Positions 43,938-52,661 of a DNA stretch of 64,000 nt are shown one piece after another. The position numbers and the translations under genes were made by a program. Within the stretch, counting starts at the first letter, position 1. Each line of letters opens with the position of its first letter. Origin of the DNA: Christensenellaceae bacterium Phil10 (GTDB lineage Bacteria; Bacillota; Clostridia; Christensenellales; CAG-917); NCBI GenBank assembly GCA_001940895.1, contig MSGY01000006.1:129179-193178 (forward strand), read 5' to 3'. The notes under the pieces are model-generated. The model made no database searches. It saw only the letters and a list, made by a program, of their open reading frames with translations, and was not told where the DNA came from.

Positions 43938-45440
43938 ATGGAAGAAAACAGGATACCGAATACCGAAAGACCCGAGGAGGACATCGGCGAACTTATTAAA
44001 GTGCGCCGCGAAAAACTGCGCGAGTTGCAGGAAGCGGGCAAGGACCCGTTCAGGGAGGTCCGTTTCGAAAAGACGGCGATGAGCAGGGCTATCCGCGAAA
44101 ATTATCCTTCCTACGACGGTAAAACGGTAAGTCTTGCGGGACGTCTCGTCAGCAAGAGAGTTATGGGAAAGGCCAGTTTCGCGCATCTTCTAGACGGCGA
44201 AGGGCAGATACAGCTTTACTTTAAACGCGACGTTCTGGGCGACGAGGCTTATGCGGATTTCAAAAAATACGATATCGGCGATATAATCGGCGTTACGGGC
44301 GACGTTTTTACCACGCATATGGGCGAAATCACCGTAAACGTTTCGTCGGTAAAACTGTTGTCCAAGTCCCTGCTGCCCCTTCCCGAAAAATTTCACGGAC
44401 TTACTAACACGGATTTGCGTTACCGCCAGCGTTACGTCGACCTTATCGTCAATCCCGACGTGAAATCCACTTTCGTGAAACGCTCGCAGGTGCTTAAAGA
44501 AATCAGAAACTATCTTGACGAAAAGGGATATCTCGAGGTGGAAACGCCCGTGCTTCACAATATTGCGGGAGGCGCGGCGGCAAGACCCTTCGTGACGCAC
44601 CACAACACCCTCGATATCGATATGTATCTGAGGATAGCGCTCGAACTTTATCTTAAACGCCTTATCGTCGGCGGATTCGAAAAGGTTTACGAAATCGGCC
44701 GTGTTTTCAGAAACGAGGGCATGGACCAGCGTCATAATCCCGAGTTCACTCTTTTGGAGCTTTACGAGGCCTACACCGATATTCACGGAATGATGGACCT
44801 TGCCGAAGGTCTTTTCAGACACGTCGCAAACAAAATCTGCGGTACGGGCAAAATTACCTTCGACGGCGTGGAACTCGACCTCGACAAACCCTTCGAAAGA
44901 ATTTCCATGGTCGAGGCGGTCAGAAAATACGCCGGCGTCGATTTCGATAAAATCGAAACCGTCGAAGATGCGAGAAAAATCGCAAAAGAGCATCATATCG
45001 AATTCGAGGAACGCCATAAAAAGGGCGACATTCTGAATTTGTTTTTCGAAACCTATTGCGAGGACAAACTCGTTCAGCCCACTTTCCTTACGGGACATCC
45101 CGTCGAAATCAGCCCTCTTGCCAAAAAGGACCCCGACCATCCCGGATATACCCAACGCTTCGAATTGTTTATTTTAGGTCGCGAATATGCAAACGCGTTT
45201 TCCGAACTTAACGACCCCATCGACCAGCGCAGCCGTTTCGAAGCGCAGATGGAGCTTAAAAAACAGGGCGACGAGGAAGCGAACGATATCGACGAGGACT
45301 ATATCACCGCAATGGAATACGGTATGCCTCCGACGGGCGGAATAGGAATAGGAATAGACAGGCTCGTGATGCTTGTAACGGGCGAAACCACTATCAGAGA
45401 CGTCCTTCTTTTCCCGACGATGAAACCTATAAAGAAGTAA
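43938..45440 (+). CDS. lysS: Lysyl-tRNA synthetase, class II
   Basis: The 500-residue enzyme charges tRNA-Lys. The N-terminal OB-fold anticodon domain (about 50-150) includes [21 protein letters not shown]. The class II catalytic core has motif 2 ([25 protein letters not shown]) and motif 3 ([13 protein letters not shown]). The length is normal. It is cotranscribed with greA and ends at a perfect hairpin. Confidence 0.97.
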   Translation: MEENRIPNTERPEEDIGELIKVRREKLRELQEAGKDPFREVRFEKTAMSRAIRENYPSYDGKTVSLAGRLVSKRVMGKASFAHLLDGEGQIQLYFKRDVLGDEAYADFKKYDIGDIIGVTGDVFTTHMGEITVNVSSVKLLSKSLLPLPEKFHGLTNTDLRYRQRYVDLIVNPDVKSTFVKRSQVLKEIRNYLDEKGYLEVETPVLHNIAGGAAARPFVTHHNTLDIDMYLRIALELYLKRLIVGGFEKVYEIGRVFRNEGMDQRHNPEFTLLELYEAYTDIHGMMDLAEGLFRHVANKICGTGKITFDGVELDLDKPFERISMVEAVRKYAGVDFDKIETVEDARKIAKEHHIEFEERHKKGDILNLFFETYCEDKLVQPTFLTGHPVEISPLAKKDPDHPGYTQRFELFILGREYANAFSELNDPIDQRSRFEAQMELKKQGDEEANDIDEDYITAMEYGMPPTGGIGIGIDRLVMLVTGETTIRDVLLFPTMKPIKK

Positions 45441-45462
45441 TATATCGCATTAATAAAAACCA

Positions 45463-45487
45463 AACCCCGCAAACGCGGGGTTTTTAT
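45463..45487 (+). terminator. Terminator after lysS
   Basis: AACCCCGC and GCGGGGTT with an AAAC loop, followed by T-rich sequence. Confidence 0.9.
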
Positions 45488-45559
45488 TTGTGAGGAGAAG
45501 GGTCGTTCGAGTTGTTTACAATATAATCTACGGAAGTCAAGCAACGAAATATATCGAAA

Positions 45560-45589
45560 GCGCACCGGTTGTCCGGTGCGCATTTTTTT
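45560..45589 (+). terminator. Second rightward-oriented terminator hairpin
   Basis: GCGCACCGG and CCGGTGCGC form a perfect 9-bp stem, followed on the plus strand by ATTTTTTT. The lysS operon already ended at 45487. This hairpin is either a backup, a terminator for the convergent YitT gene, or the end of a short independent RNA. Confidence 0.75.
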
Positions 45590-45595
45590 AATTTG

Positions 45596-46567
45596 TCAGT
45601 TTCCGCTTCTGAAGCCCGAGCCGTTTACCTCTTTTGCCTTATTGATATACATAAACGCGTCGGGGTCGACGTCGCGGATAATCTGTTTCAAAAGGGCGGA
45701 TTGTCTTTTTTTGACGACGCAGATAAGCATTTTTCTTTCGGCATTGGTATAAACGCCTTCGCCTCTGACTATCGTTGCGCCGCGGTGCAGAATCTGAACG
45801 ATGGCGTCGCCGAGTTCCTCCGCTTTGTCGGAAATCACGTTAAACACCACGCTTGACTGCATACCGGTTGTAATAACGTCGGCGACTTCGCTTGTGATAA
45901 ACAGCGTTATAAACGAATAGAACACGGGGGACGCGACTTTTACGAATGTTTCGTCGGGACCGAGACCTTTCGACGTGATAAGGCCCACGACGCCCGAAAA
46001 CAAAACAACGATACTGTCGAAAGCAAAGATAAGCCAACTTGTGTTGAAGTCGGGTTTTTTCTTGTTGGTGATTTTTCCGAGGATATCCGTGCCGCCCGAA
46101 CTGCTGTTAGTGAGAAGCGACCCGCCGAGAGCCACGCCCGAAATAACGCCGCCCGCAATCGCCGAAAGGATTGTAAGACTGCTTTCCATATCGTTGCCCT
46201 TGAAAACGGGAAATTTAACGGCCGAAAACAGCGCCATAAATCCCGAATAGCCCAGAACTATTATGGTAGTATTGAGGGCGAATCGTTTGTTAAGCGTAAA
46301 AAACGCGGCGATTACCAAAGGTAGATTAAGGACGAATATGGTAACGGCAGGATTGAATACGCTTTCGGCAAGATGATGATTATAGATATCCACGACGTTA
46401 TAGACGATACTTGCGATACCTCCTATTCCGCCGGGAGCAAAAGCGTTCGGTACGATAAACACGTACGACGCAATGGCGCGCAGAAGCGCGAACAGAAGCA
46501 GAAGGGAATAAAATCCCGTTCCTTTTAAAACTTTTTTAGCCGTCGACTGATTATCCGGAGTATTCAT
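45596..46567 (-). CDS. YitT-family membrane protein (DUF161/DUF2179)
   Basis: The 323-residue protein has five or six N-terminal hydrophobic segments with the PNAFAPGGIGGIASIV and GGVISGVALGGSLLTNSSSGGTDI patterns of YitT. A soluble C-terminal domain (about 235-315) includes GVYTNAERKMLICVV. The family is widespread in Firmicutes and its transport or signalling role is unproven. No Shine-Dalgarno sequence is visible before the only good ATG. Confidence 0.88.
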   Translation of the reverse strand: MNTPDNQSTAKKVLKGTGFYSLLLLFALLRAIASYVFIVPNAFAPGGIGGIASIVYNVVDIYNHHLAESVFNPAVTIFVLNLPLVIAAFFTLNKRFALNTTIIVLGYSGFMALFSAVKFPVFKGNDMESSLTILSAIAGGVISGVALGGSLLTNSSSGGTDILGKITNKKKPDFNTSWLIFAFDSIVVLFSGVVGLITSKGLGPDETFVKVASPVFYSFITLFITSEVADVITTGMQSSVVFNVISDKAEELGDAIVQILHRGATIVRGEGVYTNAERKMLICVVKKRQSALLKQIIRDVDPDAFMYINKAKEVNGSGFRSGN

Positions 46568-46634
46568 AGAGCGTAATATAATCTTTCAAATTATTTTTGT
46601 CAACAAAAAAACCGACGAAAACCGCAAAATCGTC

Positions 46635-46668
46635 AAAAAAATGCGCGCGCGGGTTAAGCGCGCGCGGA
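46635..46668 (-). terminator. Terminator of the decarboxylase-tmk-holB-ricT operon
   Basis: GCGCGCGC repeats at 46643-46650 and 46658-46665 pair. Read leftward the stem is followed by ATTTTTTT. Confidence 0.85.
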
Positions 46669-46673
46669 AAAGG

Positions 46674-47549
46674 TCAGTCCTCGAGTTTTTTCAGTTCTGC
46701 ATCCTCGGTGGAATCGTCGGGTTCGACCGATTGATGCACGCGCGCTGATACCTCGCTTAAGTCGTAAGTTTTAATTTCGAAACTGCCGTCTTTGTCCATT
46801 ATTTTCACTTTTACCTGTTGTTTTAAGATGTCGTTGCTTTCTACTACGCCTTCGCCGTCGGGCGTCTTTGCGCGACTGCCTACTTTCGGCATTTTTTTAT
46901 ACATTTCGCTGTAATAGTCGTTTTCGAATTTAAGACAGCACATAAGCCTTCCGCAAACGCCGCTTATTTTGGTGGGGTTAAGCGAAAGACCTTGTAGTTT
47001 TGCCATTTTAATTGAAACCTTCGCAAAATCGGGAAGGCAGGTGTTGCAGCAGCACGGACGACCGCAGGGTGCGAGGGCACCTCTCATTTTGGCGTCGTCG
47101 CGTTCGTAAATCTGTCTTAATTCGATGCGGTTTCTGAAAACGCCCGCAAGGTCTTTGACGAGTTCGCGGAAGTCAACGCGTCCCGCCGCCGTGAAATAGA
47201 AAATGATTTTCTGACGGTCGAAAGTGTATTCGACGTCGACAAGTTTCATATTGAGATTGTGCTTTGCGATTTTTTCGTTTGCAATCCGCATTGCCTCGGG
47301 GCGCATGGCAAGATTCTTTTCAAGCTGTTTTTTGTCCGCCTCGGTGGCTTTACGAAGGACGGGTTTAAGAGGTTGCACGACTTCCTTGTCGTCGACTTCG
47401 CGGTTTGACAGCACCACTTCGCCGTATTCCGTTCCGCGAGCGGTCTCGACTATGGCTGCGTCTCCTTCGTTGAATTGTATATTCTCGGGGCTGAAATAAT
47501 AAACCTTGCACGAGTTTTTGAATTTAATGCCTACTATTGTTACCGACAT
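46674..47549 (-). CDS. ricT: PSP1-domain protein RicT (YaaT)
   Basis: The 291-residue protein has the PSP1 domain with the cysteine cluster CGRPCCCNTC and, later, CGRLMCC. These supply iron-sulfur ligands in the Bacillus RicA-RicF-RicT complex, which affects RNase Y-dependent mRNA processing and sporulation. TGGAGG precedes the ATG. The gene overlaps the holB end by 10 bases, the conserved holB-yaaT pairing. Confidence 0.94.
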   Translation of the reverse strand: MSVTIVGIKFKNSCKVYYFSPENIQFNEGDAAIVETARGTEYGEVVLSNREVDDKEVVQPLKPVLRKATEADKKQLEKNLAMRPEAMRIANEKIAKHNLNMKLVDVEYTFDRQKIIFYFTAAGRVDFRELVKDLAGVFRNRIELRQIYERDDAKMRGALAPCGRPCCCNTCLPDFAKVSIKMAKLQGLSLNPTKISGVCGRLMCCLKFENDYYSEMYKKMPKVGSRAKTPDGEGVVESNDILKQQVKVKIMDKDGSFEIKTYDLSEVSARVHQSVEPDDSTEDAELKKLED

Positions 47550-48514
47550 TTATATTTTACCTCCAGAATTCCTAAAAGCAGATTTTCGGCAACGCCGACG
47601 CTGCTTACGTAGACGTTTAGTTTTTTTCTTTCTTCGTTAATAAGATACAGTATATTTGACAGAGCGAGCAGCGAGTATTCCCGCGACATTTCTTTTACTT
47701 CTTCCGCGGTGCGCCTGTTCGTGATAAGACGTTCGTCGGTTTTCGCCGCCATCATGTCGCGCACGATAAGCGACGCGATATCCAGAAAAACGGGCAATCT
47801 CTCTTTATCGAGGACTTTTTCGTTCAAAAACGACGCGACGTCGCCGCTTTTTTTCAGATTTTTGAATACGTTCACGGTTTGCGCGTAGTTTTCGGCAAAC
47901 GACTTGTCCTCCGCGATTTCTTTTGCGCGGCCCAGCATACCGTCGGCGCAGGCCGCCGCCGTTTCCGCGCTATCGGATGGAAATCCTTCCTCTTTTAATG
48001 CGGACGAAATATCCTCCTGCGAAAATCTGTCCAGCGTTATCTTTTTGGTGCGGGACTTTACGGTGTCGAGCATCGCGCTTTCGCGGGATACTCCTAAAAA
48101 TATAGTAACCGTTTTCTGCGGTTCTTCGAGGGTTTTCAGCAGTTTGTTCTGCGCCGCCGCGTTCATTTTATCGGCCGAAAAAACGAAATAAAGCTTATGG
48201 TCGCTTTCAAACGGACGGGTTCCGGTATCGTCGATGAGACTTTCAACGTCCTCGACCTTAAGGTTTTTATTGTCCGAATTTATAAATTTCACGTCGGCGT
48301 GGTTGCCGTGCAGTATTCTGTGACAGGTAGTGCAGGCAAGACAGGCGTCGTCTTTGCAGTAAACGGCGCAAGCGACGATTTCGAACAGATTATTCAACGC
48401 GAGCGTATCGGGGGAAATCACCATATAAGCGTGCGACAGATTGCCCGTGTCGATATCGTGTTTTATGAGGTTGTAAGCGCGGCTCGATTTGAGCGCGTCG
48501 GCAAACTCAATCAT
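47540..48514 (-). CDS. holB: DNA polymerase III delta-prime subunit
   Basis: The 324-residue clamp-loader subunit has a zinc cluster CKDDACLACTTC (about 54-65), followed by segments of the AAA+ fold such as AAQNKLLKTLEEP and SRTKKI. The Walker A position (about 33-40) has no GxxGxGK, so ATP binding is unlikely, as in E. coli delta-prime. It overlaps the tmk end by four bases and the ricT start by 10. Bacillus has the same order, with two extra genes (yaaQ, yaaR) missing here. Confidence 0.9.
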   Translation of the reverse strand: MIEFADALKSSRAYNLIKHDIDTGNLSHAYMVISPDTLALNNLFEIVACAVYCKDDACLACTTCHRILHGNHADVKFINSDNKNLKVEDVESLIDDTGTRPFESDHKLYFVFSADKMNAAAQNKLLKTLEEPQKTVTIFLGVSRESAMLDTVKSRTKKITLDRFSQEDISSALKEEGFPSDSAETAAACADGMLGRAKEIAEDKSFAENYAQTVNVFKNLKKSGDVASFLNEKVLDKERLPVFLDIASLIVRDMMAAKTDERLITNRRTAEEVKEMSREYSLLALSNILYLINEERKKLNVYVSSVGVAENLLLGILEVKYKCR

Positions 48515-49140
48515 TTTATAAGCCCTCTGTCTCTTAATGCTCCGATGATTTTTTCAGACGTATCGGATTTGCTTTCGCACGGCACGATTCTGATAATGCG
48601 GTCGGGATATTTTTTTGCGATTTCCGAAAAACCTTCGTAAACCCGTTTATGAAAATCGTCGGTTTCCACCTCGAAACGGTCGCCCATTTCGGCCGCTTTT
48701 TTGAGGCTTCGGAACATTTTGTCGTGAGGAAGGTCGATAAATATCGTTGCGTCGACGGGGCAGTCTTTTACCGCCGTCTCGTTCAGCTTTTCTACCTCGT
48801 CGATTCCGAGACCTCGTCCCGCCCCCTGATATGCGAGCGAACTGTCGAGATGTCGGTCGCAGATTACGATTTTTCCTTCCGACAGGGCGGGAATAACCGC
48901 CTGTTTCAGAAGTTGGGCGCGGGCGGCCGCATAAAGATACGCCTCGCATTCGGGCGTCATATCGACGCTTTCGGGCGAAAGCAGTATGTCTCTGATTTTT
49001 TCGGCGACGGGGGTGCCGCCGGGTTGTCTGACGAGAACGGCGGGCTGAGCGGTCTTTTCGAGATATTCCATTAAAAGCCGCACCTGAGTGGATTTGCCTA
49101 CGCCTTCTCCGCCTTCGAACGTGATGAATTTTCCTTTCAT
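48511..49140 (-). CDS. tmk: Thymidylate kinase
   Basis: The 209-residue kinase converts dTMP to dTDP. It has the P-loop GGEGVGKST (10-18), the DRH segment CDRHLDSSLAYQG and the lid region. AGAGGT precedes the ATG. Its start overlaps the end of the decarboxylase gene by four bases, and it is coupled to holB downstream. Confidence 0.95.
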   Translation of the reverse strand: MKGKFITFEGGEGVGKSTQVRLLMEYLEKTAQPAVLVRQPGGTPVAEKIRDILLSPESVDMTPECEAYLYAAARAQLLKQAVIPALSEGKIVICDRHLDSSLAYQGAGRGLGIDEVEKLNETAVKDCPVDATIFIDLPHDKMFRSLKKAAEMGDRFEVETDDFHKRVYEGFSEIAKKYPDRIIRIVPCESKSDTSEKIIGALRDRGLIK

Positions 49141-50441
49141 ATAACCTCTGTCGTTTTATCTATTGTAACATATATTCTGTCGTTTACAAAACCGAAAACG
49201 TCCGACTTTTGCAAAACGTCTGCTATTTCCCGCGTTATTGTCTCGCCGTAAGCGACCACGGGTATTCCCGGAGGATACGCGCCGACTTCGCGAAGGGCGG
49301 TATGTCCAACGGCATCGTTCGGAGTAAGCCAGGTTCCTTCTCCGCACGCCTTTCCCGACACGGGCGTCGGATACGGCAAGACCTTCGCTTTTCCCCGAAC
49401 GGCGACGCCGCTGAGGGCCGCGCGGATTTCTTCCGTGCGCGAGGCGTTTACGGGCGACAGAATAAACACGGCAAGGTCGTTGAATCTCATTTCCGGAACG
49501 ACCCCGTTTCTGCTTAATGCCGAAAATCCCTCGTCTCCGATACGACATACGAGACGCGTATAATCGTTGTTTCCGATAAACTCTGCGCCGAGCGAGTTTT
49601 TCAGGCTCGTCACCTTTTCGTAAAGAGCGTCGTATTTTTTTCCGTTGTCGGCGCGGAATTCGTCAAGAGCGTAGTCCATACTTGCCAAAGTAAGATAACA
49701 AGGGCTTGTGGTATGCAAATCTGCGCGTAAAGCCGCTATTTCGTCAAATAAGCATTCGTTATTGCAGTTTATCACCGCTCCGCCCGAATATACGGGAAGC
49801 GTTTTATGCAGGCTCGTAACGCTTACGTCGGCAGTTTTCGCAAAGGAATATCCGGACAAACCCGCAAACGGGAAGTGCGCGCCGTGCGCCTCGTCGACAA
49901 CCAATAGTCTGTCGTATGCCGAGGTAATTCCGTATATCGCCCGAGGGTCCGACGCCATACCGAAATAGTTGGGCGAGGTAATTATAACGGCTCCCGCCGA
50001 GGGATATTTTTCAATCGCGTTTTTCACGTCTTCCGGCGTTACGGGCAAAGGTATTCCGTTTTCGTCGAACGACGCGGGGATATACCTCGGGGTAAGGCCC
50101 AGCAGCCGGACGGCGGCGTAAACCGATTTATGCGAAGCGCGCGCAACGATTACCTCGCCCGTAAATTTTTTAATTGCGGAAAGGGCGACGAAAATCCCCG
50201 TCGTGCTTCCTGAAGTGAGGTAAAAACTGCGTTTCGCGCCGTAAATTTCCGCGCATTGTTTTTCGCTTTCGGCGATAATGCCCGACGGATTTTGCAGATT
50301 ATCGGAAAAGCAGAGTTCGGTAACGTCGAAAGGGGCCGAAGCGTAAAGCCCTTCGTCGCGTACGCCGAAATGCGCCGGCATATGAAATCTTGCGGGTTTT
50401 TCACGCGAGTATCGGACGATAGCGTCGTATATCGGTTTCAT
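49137..50441 (-). CDS. Orn/Lys/Arg decarboxylase-type PLP enzyme (YaaO-like)
   Basis: The 434-residue fold-type I PLP enzyme shows RFHMPAHFG at the N-terminus, LTSGSTTG (phosphate binding), VVDEAHGAHF and TSLHKTLP with the Schiff-base Lys213. This is the aminoacid decarboxylase group III pattern. It is shorter than catabolic decarboxylases (over 700 residues) and close to YaaO/SpeA-like forms. In Bacillus yaaO also lies directly upstream of tmk. Substrate (arginine, lysine or ornithine) cannot be assigned. No clear Shine-Dalgarno sequence precedes the ATG. Confidence 0.85.
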   Translation of the reverse strand: MKPIYDAIVRYSREKPARFHMPAHFGVRDEGLYASAPFDVTELCFSDNLQNPSGIIAESEKQCAEIYGAKRSFYLTSGSTTGIFVALSAIKKFTGEVIVARASHKSVYAAVRLLGLTPRYIPASFDENGIPLPVTPEDVKNAIEKYPSAGAVIITSPNYFGMASDPRAIYGITSAYDRLLVVDEAHGAHFPFAGLSGYSFAKTADVSVTSLHKTLPVYSGGAVINCNNECLFDEIAALRADLHTTSPCYLTLASMDYALDEFRADNGKKYDALYEKVTSLKNSLGAEFIGNNDYTRLVCRIGDEGFSALSRNGVVPEMRFNDLAVFILSPVNASRTEEIRAALSGVAVRGKAKVLPYPTPVSGKACGEGTWLTPNDAVGHTALREVGAYPPGIPVVAYGETITREIADVLQKSDVFGFVNDRIYVTIDKTTEVI

Positions 50442-50506
50442 AATTTTATTATATATTGTTTTTACCGTTTTGTCTAAATAAAATAATCAAGTAAAAAAGA
50501 AAACCC

Positions 50507-50535
50507 TTGCAAATTTAATCGTCGTGTGATAATAT
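50507..50535 (+). promoter_or_regulatory. Ferredoxin gene promoter
   Basis: TTGCAA (50507-50512), 17-bp spacer, extended -10 with TGTGA before TAATAT (50530-50535). Confidence 0.65.
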
Positions 50536-50577
50536 AATAAAAAAGGGAAAACCCAAATAATATCAAGGAGAGAGACT

Positions 50578-50745
50578 ATGGCACACAAAATCAATGACGA
50601 GTGCATCGCATGCGGTTCCTGCGCAGATACCTGCCCCGTAGGTGCAATTTCCGAAAACGGCGGTAAATACGAAATCAACCCCGACGAATGCATCGACTGC
50701 GGAGCATGCGCTGAAGGCTGCCCTGTCGGAGCAATACAAGGTTAA
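50578..50745 (+). CDS. 2[4Fe-4S] ferredoxin
   Basis: The 55-residue protein is a clostridial-type ferredoxin with two cluster motifs, CIACGSCADTCP (residues 9-20) and CIDCGACAEGCP (38-49). It carries low-potential electrons for anaerobic metabolism. AAGGAGAGAG precedes the ATG. The gene is monocistronic, with its own promoter and terminator. Confidence 0.97.
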   Translation: MAHKINDECIACGSCADTCPVGAISENGGKYEINPDECIDCGACAEGCPVGAIQG

Positions 50746-50762
50746 TTTAAAAAATCAAAGAT

Positions 50763-50790
50763 AAGTCCCCGTAAGGGGATTTATTTTTTT
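50763..50790 (+). terminator. Terminator after ferredoxin gene
   Basis: AAGTCCCC and GGGGATTT around GTAA, then ATTTTTTT. Confidence 0.85.
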
Positions 50791-50878
50791 GCTTTTTTAA
50801 CGGAAAACGGACGATTTTAAAAATTTTTTTACAATTTTCGCATATCCGGGAAAAAACTCAAATAAAACGGCCGGCGGA

Positions 50879-50907
50879 GTTGTTTACTTTACGTACCGAA
50901 ATAAATG
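50879..50907 (+). promoter_or_regulatory. Motif shared with the lipoprotein promoter region (candidate ECF promoter)
   Basis: GTTGTTTACT (50879-50888) followed by GTACCGAAA. The same GTTGTTTACT with GTTCAGAAA at identical spacing lies at 52607, ahead of the lipoprotein gene of this locus. Similar -35/-10-like pairs are expected for ECF sigma autoregulation. Confidence 0.45.
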
Positions 50908-50935
50908 TTGCAAAAACAGTGCCGGATGTTATAAT
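50908..50935 (+). promoter_or_regulatory. Sigma-A-type promoter of the ECF sigma gene
   Basis: TTGCAA (50908-50913), 16-bp spacer, TATAAT (50930-50935). It would give basal expression alongside the upstream motif. Confidence 0.6.
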
Positions 50936-50962
50936 AGTGCTATTGAATTCAAGAGGTTTAAG

Positions 50963-51508
50963 GTGGAAAACAAGCATCTCGACAATTTGATAGGACGTAT
51001 GCAACGGTACGGTGACGAGGAGGCGTTTGCCGAGTTTTATAAACTTACGGCAAAGGGGTTATACTCGTATCTGATGTCGGTTGTCGGAAAGAAAGAGAAC
51101 GCGGAGGACCTTATGCAGGACGCTTATATAAGGTTCAGGCAAAACGTTCAGAGTTACGTCCGCGGTACAAACCCCACGGCATATCTTATACAAATCGGCA
51201 AAAACCTCGCTTTGAATTTTCTGAAGCGCTCGGGATACGAAAGACAGACGGATTTTTCCGAATGGGAGCCGTCGGACGACGGCGAAAGCGTCGAAAAACA
51301 AGCCGATACCACCGTAACCGACGCTATTGCGAAAGTTCTTAACGGGGACGAAGCGCAGATAGTGAAGTTGCACGTCGTTGCGGGACTTAAACACCGCGAA
51401 ATCGCCGAAATTACGGGAAAACCGCTCGGCACGGTACTATGGACTTATAACAACAGCCTTAACAAACTCAGAAAATACTTAAAGGAGGACGAAAATGCGA
51501 ATCGGTGA
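50963..51508 (+). CDS. ECF-type RNA polymerase sigma factor
   Basis: The 181-residue sigma-70 family protein has region 2 (about 15-85: AFAEFYKLTAKGLYSYLMSVVGKKENAEDLMQDAYIRF) and region 4 (about 125-175: LHVVAGLKHREIAEITGKPLGTVLWTYNNSLNKLRKYL), with no region 3, typical of ECF sigmas. GTG is the start, with AAGAGG upstream. It overlaps the next gene by 14 bases; that gene looks like its membrane anti-sigma partner. Confidence 0.93.
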   Translation: MENKHLDNLIGRMQRYGDEEAFAEFYKLTAKGLYSYLMSVVGKKENAEDLMQDAYIRFRQNVQSYVRGTNPTAYLIQIGKNLALNFLKRSGYERQTDFSEWEPSDDGESVEKQADTTVTDAIAKVLNGDEAQIVKLHVVAGLKHREIAEITGKPLGTVLWTYNNSLNKLRKYLKEDENANR

Positions 51509-52544
51509 AATCAAAAAAAGAATGTGCGAAGAAGCCGAAGCGGCGACGCCCGACGTCTCGGAACGCGTCGTAAAGTCTTCCTATATAGAAAAGCCCTCGA
51601 AAAAAACCGACGGCGTTTCGAAAAAACGCAATATGAAAATAGCGTTTTCGTCCGTTGCGGCGGTTCTTGTTCTTGCGATTGCGGTAACGACGGGCGTTTA
51701 TCTCGGACGACCGAAGGCGACGGGACCCGTTTCCGGTTATTATTACGCCAACTTTGTGCTGGAAAAAGGCGCCGCTGCGGCGGCCGAAGACGACGGCACG
51801 GCGACGGTTTCCTTTACTTTCGACAGCGCGGGTAATCTCGAATCCGCGCGCGGCGACGATAAATACGGAGATATGGTGCTTCGCGTTGCGGGAGACCTTT
51901 CGGGAAATTACAGTGAAATTACCGAAAAAATTCTCGACGCGGGACGCAGACTCGGATACGTCGGGGGAAATGCCGGTATTATAGTTACCGCCGCCGGAGA
52001 AAAAGCGGGTAAACTTCTTGACGGAATCAAGGCGGAAGTCGAGGTTTTTGCAGGAAAATGCAATATAGACGTCAGTGTGTCGGGAATGGAATTAAGCAAA
52101 AACGAACTTTATAATAAAGCGGCGGAATTCAGCAAAAACGTTACTTCTTCGATGTCTTTTGAGGAATTAAACACCGCTTTTGCAAGCAGAAAGTCGTTTA
52201 TAGAGGAATCGTGGGAGCGCGGCGACGACATAATCTCGGATATTTATTACGACTATATTGTAACCGTATTAAACGAAACCGACCCCGAAATAATTAAATA
52301 TTTCGAAACGTTTAAAAACGAAAGTTTCAAAGATATGAAAGATACTTTAAGCGGTATAAGCGATAATTTGCAGACGGTCGGAAAATTGTTGCCCGACGAA
52401 CTCAGGACGGAAATCGAATCCGTAGTGGAGACCATAGATATGATTATCGCCGATACCGTGGATACCGTAAAGAAAATATATAATAACTATATCGTAAAAC
52501 AAATCGATATTATTCAAACGGCGTTAAAAGGCGATATTTCGTAA
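51495..52544 (+). CDS. Membrane-anchored anti-sigma-like protein (RsgI-type)
   Basis: The 349-residue protein has a cytoplasmic N-terminus (1-47), one transmembrane helix (about 48-68) and an extracytoplasmic region. Residues about 100-165 (VSFTFDSAGNLESARG, then KILDAGRRLGYVGGNAGIIVTA) resemble the RsgI/anti-sigma-I periplasmic domain. The rest is helical. The short N-terminus would hold the sigma factor. AAAGGAGG precedes the ATG. The coding overlap with the sigma gene supports the pairing. Confidence 0.7.
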   Translation: MRIGEIKKRMCEEAEAATPDVSERVVKSSYIEKPSKKTDGVSKKRNMKIAFSSVAAVLVLAIAVTTGVYLGRPKATGPVSGYYYANFVLEKGAAAAAEDDGTATVSFTFDSAGNLESARGDDKYGDMVLRVAGDLSGNYSEITEKILDAGRRLGYVGGNAGIIVTAAGEKAGKLLDGIKAEVEVFAGKCNIDVSVSGMELSKNELYNKAAEFSKNVTSSMSFEELNTAFASRKSFIEESWERGDDIISDIYYDYIVTVLNETDPEIIKYFETFKNESFKDMKDTLSGISDNLQTVGKLLPDELRTEIESVVETIDMIIADTVDTVKKIYNNYIVKQIDIIQTALKGDIS

Positions 52545-52606
52545 TCACGATAATTACTTAAAATTTTAAAAAATTTTTTAAAATCTCCAATAAAATTTAT
52601 CCTCCG

Positions 52607-52635
52607 GTTGTTTACTATGTGTTCAGAAACGAACG
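52607..52635 (+). promoter_or_regulatory. Candidate ECF promoter of the lipoprotein gene
   Basis: GTTGTTTACT (52607-52616) followed by GTTCAGAAA, aligned without gaps with the site before the sigma gene at 50879. It lies 27 bp before the Shine-Dalgarno sequence region end. Confidence 0.45.
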
Positions 52636-52661
52636 ATATTGAATCGGAGGATTTGTTTTAT

